Shown here one piece after another: positions 1-6,315 of a stretch of 7,516 nucleotides of DNA; the stretch's first letter is position 1; every line of letters begins with the position of its first letter. Below the pieces are notes generated by a model that had not been told where the DNA came from, did no database searches, and saw only the letters and a program-made list of their open reading frames with translations. Position numbers and translations under genes: made by a program. This stretch comes from Dialister sp. (lineage in GTDB: Bacteria > Bacillota > Negativicutes > Veillonellales > Dialisteraceae): the NCBI GenBank assembly GCA_022722495.1, contig JAIJLI010000090.1, positions 1-7,516 of the forward strand, in the 5' to 3' direction.

Positions 1-326
1 CCCTTGCCAGGGTCTGCGATATAGAATTTCTTGCCCTTCTTCATCTTATATAATACCACAAAATGGTTCTGGTTCCAATGAAGGATGCAAGGGAGCGGAG
101 TCTCGCTAAGTTCCTCTATTGTAGCCCTAGCCGAAACCGTTTGAAATCCCAATATTCTTGCAGCCTCATTGATGCCCAGCATGGAGACACCTTCCGTTGT
201 TGCAAAGCAAATCTTCGACAGAGAGTCCAAAGAGTATTCCCTGCCGAAATATCTACATATCATCTGCAAGCAGGTGATACCGCATTGCATGCTGTCATGC
301 TGATGTTCTATCTTTATATGTGCCAT
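1..326 (-). CDS. C39 peptidase-containing ABC transporter (bacteriocin/RiPP exporter), N-terminal part only
   Basis: This is the first 108 codons of a gene that runs off the window at position 1. It encodes a peptidase C39 domain, the part of peptidase-containing ABC transporters that cuts a double-glycine leader while the rest of the protein exports the peptide. Visible catalytic features are Gln9 (oxyanion hole) six residues before Cys15 in QCGITCLQMI, His88 in the NHFVVL motif, and Asp105 in ADPGKG. All three catalytic positions are present, so the domain should be active. The residue before the cysteine is Gln rather than the common Asp. The ATG at 326 starts exactly at the domain boundary and lies two bases after the stop of the receptor stub, so translation may be coupled to it. 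Membrane and ATPase domains should follow outside the window. The precursor at 5371-5610, with its GG leader, is the obvious substrate. C39 identity is firm; the full transporter architecture is inferred. Confidence 0.9.
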   Translation of the reverse strand, partial: MAHIKIEHQHDSMQCGITCLQMICRYFGREYSLDSLSKICFATTEGVSMLGINEAARILGFQTVSARATIEELSETPLPCILHWNQNHFVVLYKMKKGKKFYIADPGK

Positions 327-328
327 TA

Positions 329-562
329 CTAAAAATGAAAAAATATAGACATTAATATTGTTCTACCTCGCAACTGATACTCCTTGCTCGTACGGGGCAC
401 CCCTGAATAAACGGTATTGCCGTAGGTGCCCTGATTGAAAAGATTAAGCGCTATCAAACTCAACTCCATACCATTCCTAAAGCCACAACTGATGGAGGCA
501 TCGACAAGAGCAAGATGATTTTTATGGTTACCCCATGTCTTAGTTTCATTAGAAAATAGCAA
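329..562 (-). pseudogene. C-terminal stub of a second outer-membrane beta-barrel (TonB-type) receptor
   Basis: An open frame of about 77 codons whose sequence looks like the last strands of an outer-membrane barrel: an ALNLFNQG motif, then NTVYSGV, then EYQLRGRT and a final ISIFFHF-type amphipathic strand ending in Phe, the usual C-terminal residue of outer-membrane proteins. It lines up in pattern with the end of the neighbouring full receptor (LSLDGYDIFN ... LTLTYRF) but is clearly a different sequence, so it is not a simple duplication. There is no ATG near its start: position 562 is a TTG, and the frame stays open back to 640 inside the receptor gene. No signal peptide, plug or remaining barrel is present. 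I read it as what is left of an older receptor gene that lay directly upstream of the C39 transporter. It might still be translated and couple to that gene, but it cannot be a working receptor. Confidence 0.7.
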
Positions 563-570
563 AGAAAAGT

Positions 571-2775
571 CTATTCTTCCGGAATACCAAGTCTCTTCAT
601 TTCTACCTCTGCTGAAGTTTGATTCTCTCTTTCTTTTATCTTATGGAAACGATATGTTAACGTCAATCCGACTTTTCGAGTTTCATACTTTGTATTAAAA
701 CTAGATCTAACATTATAGATCTGTCTACAAGCACGATTTCTATCTCCATTAAAAATATCATACCCATCTAATGATAATCGCAACCTATCTTTAAAGAAAG
801 ATTTTTTGATACTCAAATTGACGGAAGAAGATGCTTTTACATTTATCGACTCCATGTACCCACCCCAAACTTGTTGCCAAGATAAAGAGAGCAAAAAATG
901 CTTAGGAAGCTTGAAATCATTATCAAAATTAAGAATTGTCGACGGATGTCCATCATGAAATGTTGTTCCATCAATACCCGGATAATGCATAATTGACTTC
1001 TGAAAGAATCCCGTCAACGATGCAGTATAGCATTTATAGGTCTTACGCCAATTCAACATCGCCGACAATGCTTGACGATGCGACAAATTATTTTGTGACG
1101 AAACCGTTACTGCCGAATTACCTTCCAAAGAATAAATCACCGGCAATAATGGACGATATATATAATCATAATTTAATGTAAGAAACAAAGACTTATACAT
1201 CAACAGATAAGACAAGCTATGAGTGATGGCTGTCTTCAACTGGCTATTACCCTTAGATTGCTCATAACGGTTCACATACGTCACATTATCATTCATATCT
1301 GCATAATTAGCCCGCTCTGTTCCTACCGAATAGCTAAGATTCTGCACCAACAATCCATGACTATAGCTTAGGGTTACCGATGGCAAGAATGTATTATCAC
1401 TATGCGCCTCTATCACAGACGCCTTTTCATTCTTCCGACGCGAATATAGATTTTGATAACGTATTCCTGTACTCAAAGAAAAGTCCCCCAAGGGTAATTC
1501 GTAGTTGATAAATACTGCATTTTTTACTTCCTTATTCTCAAAGCGACCATCGAACTTCAACCATTCATAATCTATCTTGTCTATTCCCTCACTATAGCTG
1601 AAATCATATCCCATACCCAAAGTGCCCCACTTTCCAAAATCATGGGTAGCATGGAAATTAGAAGCCAGGACATTCCATTTAGAATGTCCCATATATGAAA
1701 CCTCAGAACTCGTACCTATATGATTTTCCTCTAAAGCAGAATTAGTGTTCGATGCTTTAGAAATATAATCCATCACTACACTCACGTGCCAGGCATGATT
1801 CAAACTTGCATCATAATACATATTGACATGATGCGTAAGGAGGTTGTTTTTGGATTTATTCTTATCAAAGAGATAATATGCAGGTCCTGCATTTGGCACT
1901 ACACTAAATGTATCCCGAGTCTCAACCTTTCCATCCGTGTACATTCCACTATAAAGCATTCCTAGTTCTGATTTATCAGACAGATGATAAGTCATACCAG
2001 CAGAATAAGTATGACTACCGGAATGCGTCAAGCTTTCAATATGTTGCATTTTATTCCAAATGGTATCAGCTAATACCTGTTTATCATAATCAGAACTTTC
2101 GGAAGCATTATTTCTCCTATAGTAATACTTACCATACAAATCAAATTTTCCAGAATTGTATGTTGAAGAGAAACCTGTTTTATGAGCCAAATGCTTTGCC
2201 TGAGTGATATTTCCGATGGCATTAAAAGCCACACCATCTCCTAAAATCTTAGTTTTTATATCAATCACAGGTGAACCCGACGTGTCATAATCCGCCCCTG
2301 GCATAGCAACGATTTTTAAAGATTTGATTTGATCAACTGGTAGGTTATCGATAAGACTTTGATCTCTCACCTTACGCCCGTTTAAATAATAGACCGGTGC
2401 TCCCTTACCCAACACATTGAACGAATTCCCTAAATGTAAGACACCAGGAACCTTACCAATCAGTTCATATATATCATTCTGATGGTTAAGAATAGAATCA
2501 TGCTCTACGTCTACGAGTAAATTATGACCAGACAACTTTATGTTTTTGCGATGTCCTATCACCTCTACATCAGATAGAGAGATTGCTGTAGAATCCGAGA
2601 TACCGGTCATGTTTTTGGCAACAACGCTACTATCAGAATCAAGGATAGCAATGTTTGCAGGAACATCACCTTTGTTAGCTCCCATATCCCTTGCTATTAT
2701 ATTCTTAGCACTAGCAATTTGACATAAAATTACCATAAAGAAACAGAGAGCAACTAGAATTTTATTACATTTCAT
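571..2775 (-). CDS. TonB-dependent-type outer-membrane beta-barrel receptor of the RiPP cluster
   Basis: A 734-residue protein from the chosen ATG at 2775. Residues 1-23 form a signal peptide with a hydrophobic core and an ASA cleavage site. Residues about 24-68 are a short, poorly conserved stretch where relatives carry a carboxypeptidase-regulatory-like domain. Residues about 69-176 are plug-like (IYELIGKVPGV, LGKGAPVYYLNGRKV, VIDIKT), and the rest is a barrel rich in alternating aromatic strands, as in the OMP_b-brl_3 type. The barrel closes with LTLTYRF, followed by a polar tail of about 27 residues. An earlier ATG at 2802 would add nine residues before the signal peptide and lengthen the overlap with the pseudo-rSAM gene; the ATG at 2775 overlaps it by only 11 bases. 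Receptors of this type sit in GG-Bacteroidales RiPP loci. Import, export or self-protection at the outer membrane are all possible; the ligand is unknown. No TonB box could be assigned with confidence. Confidence 0.85.
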   Translation of the reverse strand: MKCNKILVALCFFMVILCQIASAKNIIARDMGANKGDVPANIAILDSDSSVVAKNMTGISDSTAISLSDVEVIGHRKNIKLSGHNLLVDVEHDSILNHQNDIYELIGKVPGVLHLGNSFNVLGKGAPVYYLNGRKVRDQSLIDNLPVDQIKSLKIVAMPGADYDTSGSPVIDIKTKILGDGVAFNAIGNITQAKHLAHKTGFSSTYNSGKFDLYGKYYYRRNNASESSDYDKQVLADTIWNKMQHIESLTHSGSHTYSAGMTYHLSDKSELGMLYSGMYTDGKVETRDTFSVVPNAGPAYYLFDKNKSKNNLLTHHVNMYYDASLNHAWHVSVVMDYISKASNTNSALEENHIGTSSEVSYMGHSKWNVLASNFHATHDFGKWGTLGMGYDFSYSEGIDKIDYEWLKFDGRFENKEVKNAVFINYELPLGDFSLSTGIRYQNLYSRRKNEKASVIEAHSDNTFLPSVTLSYSHGLLVQNLSYSVGTERANYADMNDNVTYVNRYEQSKGNSQLKTAITHSLSYLLMYKSLFLTLNYDYIYRPLLPVIYSLEGNSAVTVSSQNNLSHRQALSAMLNWRKTYKCYTASLTGFFQKSIMHYPGIDGTTFHDGHPSTILNFDNDFKLPKHFLLSLSWQQVWGGYMESINVKASSSVNLSIKKSFFKDRLRLSLDGYDIFNGDRNRACRQIYNVRSSFNTKYETRKVGLTLTYRFHKIKERENQTSAEVEMKRLGIPEE

Positions 2776-3913
2776 ACTTATTTTTATCATTAAAAAATTC
2801 ACAAAATGTTATATCTAAAACTTTTTCTGTATAAGAAACAGGAGGACAAACGTTACGGAACAAACATCGAGAACAAAATTTTGCCTTTCTCCGCACCATA
2901 CTCCACAAAGATTCATCAGACAACAAGTTCTCTAAATGGACATTGGACCAATCCATAAGATTCCCCAATACAGAGTTAAAGTTCTGCATCAAATCACCTT
3001 TGTCGTTAATATATAAATCTCCCCAATAATTAAAATTAATCCATTCGTTTCGTATCATTTCCTTACATTGTACAGACATACTTAGAATATCTTGTATACT
3101 ATAGCACATCATATTTCTAATTTTTTCTTCACAACATGCATTTAAGTCAAAAGATATTTTTAACTTGGGGTTATTAGAGATACCGGCTATCGTAAGATTA
3201 TTTAGTTCATATTCATTTTTAACTAAAAAATCTACTACAGAAACTCGTGTATCATTAAATATCTGTTCAATCTGCTTCACAAACCATCCTGACTCATATA
3301 CTAAAATACAATATTTACAATTTAAATCTTCTAACGAGTGTTCAAGTTTTACATAATCCTCTATCGACATCAATAAGAATATCTCATAGTGTCCTTCCAT
3401 TTCTGACAAGATATTTTTTATGTTAAAAAAAGAAAGTTCATCTATACAAACAAAAAGCTTCTGCAAATAGGTAAAAAGTCCGACTTTATTCTTCAAGTTT
3501 TGAAACATTTGGGAATCCATAACATGATACTGTTTCCTCATATTATGAGAAAACACATCAATAGAATCTGTACAACTGACAAATATTCTTTTTACTAAAG
3601 AGAAGACTTTATCTGTTTTATTAACATCTAACACGTTTTTAAAATTATCAGACAAATAGGATAATCCATCAGATAAATATACTTGTTCAGAGTTTGATAC
3701 TCTAGACACTACACCCTTTTTCTCTATCGCTATTTTTTGAGCCAATCGATTATTTATAGGGGTTTCAAATAATAATAAATTAATTCTATTCTTTAACTTG
3801 ACTTTTCCCTCAAATTCTTCAATCATTACAGAAGACTGAAGTGTGTCATACAAGAGTATTTTATTATCTATATAATCAGCATACACAAACGGAAATAATC
3901 TTATAAGGATCAT
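2765..3913 (-). CDS. Pseudo-rSAM partner protein, GG-Bacteroidales system
   Basis: A 382-residue cytoplasmic protein placed directly after the radical SAM maturase with a four-base gap. It has no CxxxCxxC motif in its N-terminal two thirds, so it cannot bind a radical SAM cluster, yet its C-terminal part resembles a SPASM/twitch region: GDLYINDKGDLMQN at about 298-311, then Cys347-x2-Cys350-x5-Cys356 and Cys371. At the G-x4-C position of a normal SPASM domain it has Asn311 instead of Cys. This combination of radical-SAM-like size, lost catalytic motif, kept C-terminal cysteines and position next to a true maturase matches the family known as pseudo-rSAM of the GG-Bacteroidales system (TIGR04150-like). 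A role in binding the precursor or assisting the maturase is inferred. The gene is strongly AT-rich. The assignment is from pattern and context, not from a profile search. Confidence 0.8.
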   Translation of the reverse strand: MILIRLFPFVYADYIDNKILLYDTLQSSVMIEEFEGKVKLKNRINLLLFETPINNRLAQKIAIEKKGVVSRVSNSEQVYLSDGLSYLSDNFKNVLDVNKTDKVFSLVKRIFVSCTDSIDVFSHNMRKQYHVMDSQMFQNLKNKVGLFTYLQKLFVCIDELSFFNIKNILSEMEGHYEIFLLMSIEDYVKLEHSLEDLNCKYCILVYESGWFVKQIEQIFNDTRVSVVDFLVKNEYELNNLTIAGISNNPKLKISFDLNACCEEKIRNMMCYSIQDILSMSVQCKEMIRNEWINFNYWGDLYINDKGDLMQNFNSVLGNLMDWSNVHLENLLSDESLWSMVRRKAKFCSRCLFRNVCPPVSYTEKVLDITFCEFFNDKNKYEM

Positions 3914-3917
3914 AATT

Positions 3918-5357
3918 TTAAATTTTATTGTTCAACATTTCCTCAAGTTCATCTATAGCTCGGTTATGAGATACGAAACATTTCCCACCTTCAACAGATT
4001 CACTTTCGGCAAAATAGCAACAATTACATCCTTTAATTTTATAACAATCAGCACATTGTGCCTTGTGTTTATCAAATATTTTCTTATAATAGCCATTAAT
4101 CTTATTTAGATATAAATGTACCCCTTCTTTAGAAATAAAACCAAATTTAAATTTCCAAGAAGACTTCTCACATAAAAAAATACTTCCATCTACAGATACA
4201 AAAACTTTCGAAGAAAAAAGAAAACAGCTATTCGTCACATAACCATTCCATTGTCTACGCAACAAACCATCTACTTTTTCAATAGAGCGTTTGCTCCATA
4301 AGTAGCATTGTCCACTTTTCATCGGGAATAAAGAAGTATATACATTTGGATAATTCGTCTTCATTTTAATTATTTCATCTGTAGAATATTCATGCATCTT
4401 AAAAATCTCTTGATAGTACTTGACGTTTTTCCTTACATCAGTCTCTACTACATTAGAAAAGAGAGGTGTTTTATTCCATTTAGAAAAGAAAATCAAAGCA
4501 TCCAAACAATTACTTTTCCCATGAAGAACTGTAGAAAAATTCACATTCTTTTGAAAAAAAACAGGATAAGAAGCATAGAGAAGATTAATATTTTTCACAA
4601 CAATGTTAAAGCTTTCTATTCCATTTTTAAATACTCTATATTGATTATTTTTTTCATTTCCATCAAGACTTATTAATATATGAAAATGATGCTCTACTAA
4701 ATATGACATATACTTATCCAACAATATACCATTAGTTGTTATTACATAAGTGATATGAACATCAGGCATCAACTGATCTGCCAATGTTACGCATTGCTGT
4801 ATTTTACTGAAAGCCAATAAGGGTTCACCACCATAAAATGAAATTTGAAAATCAGCACGATTTCCATTTTTAATTCTTAATTTCAATAAGACTTCTAAAT
4901 ATTCACGAACATCCATATCAGCTTTCCACTCTGCTGCAGTAGTGTTTTGGACATATAAACTTCCATAACAGCAATATCTACAAGCAAGATTGCATTCCTT
5001 GGTAACTGCCAATATGATATTAGGAACTCTAGCCAAAGAATCTAATACCATATTTTCATCAACTTTAGGATATTGGCTTAGCTCGCAATGATAAAAAGAA
5101 TTTGCCTTTAAAAGCATTTGTATAAAATTACTAATACTTCCTTCCGGGTTATTATTCTTATACTTTTCCAACAATTCACTAAATGTATTTTTTCGAAATG
5201 CAAAATATACATTTTTATCACAAGGATAAAGACTTCCATCCATGCAATCATATACATAATATAATCTATTATATTGAACCGGAATATATTTATGCAACAT
5301 CTCTATTTTTTTTATTTTATCAGAAACAGAGATGAAAACTAAAGTACTAGTTTTCAT
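3918..5357 (-). CDS. Radical SAM/SPASM peptide maturase, GG-Bacteroidales type
   Basis: A 479-residue enzyme expected to modify the core of the precursor encoded just upstream. The radical SAM 4Fe-4S motif CNLACRYC uses Cys122, 126 and 129. GGEP, the SAM-contacting motif, is at about 176-179. The C-terminal SPASM domain has Cys378, G-x4-Cys396, Cys435-x2-Cys438-x5-Cys444, Cys446/447 and Cys460, enough to hold two auxiliary clusters. SPASM maturases make thioether, C-C or epimerised residues; the reaction here is not predictable. Start choice is uncertain. The frame is open to 5408, which would overlap the precursor gene. The ATG at 5357 lies 13 bases after the precursor stop but is inside a perfect hairpin. 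The ATG at 5300 follows an A-rich stretch (AAAAAAAATAGAG), typical of Bacteroidetes starts, and would give 460 residues. I give the longer non-overlapping option. The family (TIGR04148-like) is inferred from motifs and context. Confidence 0.9.
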   Translation of the reverse strand: MKTSTLVFISVSDKIKKIEMLHKYIPVQYNRLYYVYDCMDGSLYPCDKNVYFAFRKNTFSELLEKYKNNNPEGSISNFIQMLLKANSFYHCELSQYPKVDENMVLDSLARVPNIILAVTKECNLACRYCCYGSLYVQNTTAAEWKADMDVREYLEVLLKLRIKNGNRADFQISFYGGEPLLAFSKIQQCVTLADQLMPDVHITYVITTNGILLDKYMSYLVEHHFHILISLDGNEKNNQYRVFKNGIESFNIVVKNINLLYASYPVFFQKNVNFSTVLHGKSNCLDALIFFSKWNKTPLFSNVVETDVRKNVKYYQEIFKMHEYSTDEIIKMKTNYPNVYTSLFPMKSGQCYLWSKRSIEKVDGLLRRQWNGYVTNSCFLFSSKVFVSVDGSIFLCEKSSWKFKFGFISKEGVHLYLNKINGYYKKIFDKHKAQCADCYKIKGCNCCYFAESESVEGGKCFVSHNRAIDELEEMLNNKI

Positions 5358-5361
5358 CTCT
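5328..5361 (-). promoter_or_regulatory. Perfect 14-bp stem-loop between precursor and maturase
   Basis: On the plus strand AGAGATGAAAACTA (5328-5341) is matched exactly by its reverse complement TAGTTTTCATCTCT (5348-5361), with a six-base loop. It starts 9 bases after the precursor stop codon in the transcript. No U-run follows in the transcribed direction (the sequence there is A-rich), so it does not look like an intrinsic terminator. It hides the candidate maturase start at 5357 in the stem. It may protect the precursor mRNA or lower translation of the maturase so that substrate exceeds enzyme; this role is inferred. Confidence 0.65.
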
Positions 5362-5370
5362 ATAAATATC

Positions 5371-5610
5371 TTAACGGATAGAATCAATTGGAGCAGAAGT
5401 TGTATCATTCGGATTTTGCAATTTTGTTATCAAATCCTTATTAACACTTCTTAAATTTGCCATAAGTTTATTAGCCATAACTTTTTCGTTAGCGCCACAA
5501 CCAGTAGCACGACAAGTACCACCACTATCACTAGTACCACCCCTAACTAGTTCCATTTCCTTAGTAGTAATTTCCTTCCCTACTAAGTTTAGGTAATTAA
5601 AAATCTTCAT
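5371..5610 (-). CDS. RiPP precursor peptide with double-glycine leader, GG-Bacteroidales family
   Basis: A 79-residue peptide. Residues 1-25 form a leader ending in MELVRGG, the pattern cut by C39 peptidases after Gly24-Gly25; hydrophobic residues at 7, 9, 14, 19, 21 and 22 fit leader recognition. The expected core is 54 residues (26-79): it begins TSDSGG, holds the only two cysteines as Cys33-x4-Cys38, continues through a charged helix-like stretch with a small MANKLMANL repeat (45-53), and ends in a polar tail rich in Asn, Asp, Thr and Ser with a terminal Arg. A second Gly-Gly at 30-31 could be an alternative trimming point. The gene lies directly upstream of the radical SAM maturase and the same locus encodes a C39 transporter, which strongly supports the call. 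The two cysteines are the likeliest sites for thioether-type modification (inference). It matches the TIGR04149-like natural-product precursor group in pattern. No known active peptide was recognised. Confidence 0.88.
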   Translation of the reverse strand: MKIFNYLNLVGKEITTKEMELVRGGTSDSGGTCRATGCGANEKVMANKLMANLRSVNKDLITKLQNPNDTTSAPIDSIR

Positions 5611-5726
5611 ATTCTATAAATTTTAAAATAAGATTAAGAGTTTATATCATATTAACTATCTTGGAAGACTATCGTGCTTCTTAGAAGGTACGCTTTGACC
5701 AGTTGTGTCTGGATATATTTAGTCGA

Positions 5727-5734
5727 CAAAAATA
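5727..5734 (-). promoter_or_regulatory. Possible -7 element upstream of the precursor gene
   Basis: TATTTTTG on the minus strand fits the Bacteroidetes -7 consensus TAnnTTTG, about 117 bases before the precursor start. No TTTG is found at the proper 19-21 base spacing upstream; the nearest is 30 bases away, inside the end of the DUF3244-like gene. It may be a weak or activator-dependent promoter, or chance in AT-rich DNA. If real, the precursor mRNA would have a leader of roughly 110 bases. Confidence 0.3.
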
Positions 5735-5756
5735 TTATCAATTATAAGAATCTACT

Positions 5757-6131
5757 CTATATGTCAAACATGCCCCAATAAATTATGTTTCCTAGTTCTA
5801 CAGTTACATTATAAGAACCATTCTCGAATGCGGACAAATCTAAAGTGCACAATCCATTACCTTCTATAGCGACAGAAGAACTAGCCATGAGGCTTCCATT
5901 GTCTCCATAGACATAGACTTTTACAATGCCCATATAACAACCAACATTAACTGTAAGCTGATTTTGCTCTAAACTTGCTGTTACGCTAGGTTCTGCTGTT
6001 CGTGTCCCCAAATGTGGCACTTTTTTATACATAGGAATATCTTGCGCTTTAGGAGCATCTCCTGCTTTCACTTGAATAGAAGCAAATAGCAGAAACAACA
6101 GAAACGAAATATACATTTTTACCTTCTTCAT
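5757..6131 (-). CDS. Small secreted DUF3244-like protein
   Basis: A 124-residue protein with a clear signal peptide (Lys-rich start, hydrophobic core FLLFLLFASI, cleavage probably after VKA at residue 23). No lipobox cysteine is present, so it should be released to the periplasm or beyond. The mature part is a small beta-sandwich-like domain: VTASLEQNQLTVNV, then VKVYVYGDNGSL, then LDLSAFENGSYNVTVELG and a final GMFDI strand. This order matches the DUF3244 family, which is common in Bacteroidales and has no settled function. It lies between the TPR regulator and the precursor gene, with its own promoter upstream. It is read in the same direction as the RiPP genes, 146 bases before the precursor, so co-transcription is possible. 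A role in sensing, protection or assembly is open. Family assignment is by pattern. Confidence 0.75.
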   Translation of the reverse strand: MKKVKMYISFLLFLLFASIQVKAGDAPKAQDIPMYKKVPHLGTRTAEPSVTASLEQNQLTVNVGCYMGIVKVYVYGDNGSLMASSSVAIEGNGLCTLDLSAFENGSYNVTVELGNIIYWGMFDI

Positions 6132-6166
6132 AATCTTACCTTTTAAATGTTATTGAATCTCGGCTG

Positions 6167-6198
6167 CAAAATTACATAGTTTTTTGACTTCATCCAAA
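6167..6198 (-). promoter_or_regulatory. Bacteroidetes-type promoter of the DUF3244-like gene (and possibly the RiPP operon)
   Basis: On the minus strand TTTG (6195-6198) is followed after exactly 20 bases by TAATTTTG (6167-6174), matching the Bacteroidetes primary-sigma consensus of TTTG at -33 and TAnnTTTG at -7. Transcription would start near 6160, giving a leader of about 30 bases before the ATG at 6131. A second TTTG overlaps just upstream (6199-6202). This is the best promoter in the window and could drive everything down to the C39 transporter. Confidence 0.6.
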
Positions 6199-6267
6199 CA
6201 AAATAGGTCTATTTCTATGCCATTGCACAAATTACATATAATACTAAGAAACAAGTACTTATAATTG

Positions 6268-6275
6268 CCCCCCCC
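6268..6275. repeat. Homopolymer tract of eight C (G8 on the transcribed strand)
   Basis: Eight consecutive C bases on the plus strand in an otherwise AT-rich gap between the TPR and DUF3244-like genes. It lies 70 bases upstream of the -33 element of the promoter at 6167-6198. Tracts of this kind can change length by slippage, but eight is short and its distance from the promoter makes a direct effect uncertain. Confidence 0.5.
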
Positions 6276-6315
6276 AGATTTAAAAGGTCTAAAAAGCACT
6301 ATATAGCCCCTATTT

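Noticed and set aside
63..332. Plus-strand open frame of 89 codons
   Set aside because: It is antisense to the C39 domain, whose catalytic residues are all visible on the minus strand; the plus-strand product has no recognisable features.
572..586. Short hairpin TATTC-TTCCG-GAATA at the receptor stop codon
   Set aside because: Only five base pairs, AT-rich and without a following U-run, so it is not credible as a terminator.
993..2722. Plus-strand open frames at 993-1181, 1908-2207 and 2540-2722
   Set aside because: All lie antisense to the intact receptor gene, are short and show no domain or plausible start context.
3165..4676. Plus-strand open frames at 3165-3356 and 4392-4676
   Set aside because: Antisense to the pseudo-rSAM and maturase genes; composition reflects AT-rich DNA rather than coding.
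5611..5756. Riboswitch or structured leader before the precursor gene
   Set aside because: Only small hairpins such as CCAG/CTGG and CTTC/GAAG are visible and no known riboswitch pattern could be recognised.
6296..6309. CTATATAG palindrome followed by a T-run after the TPR gene
   Set aside because: The eight-base palindrome leaves no loop and its flanks pair poorly (one wobble, one mismatch), so I do not call a terminator.
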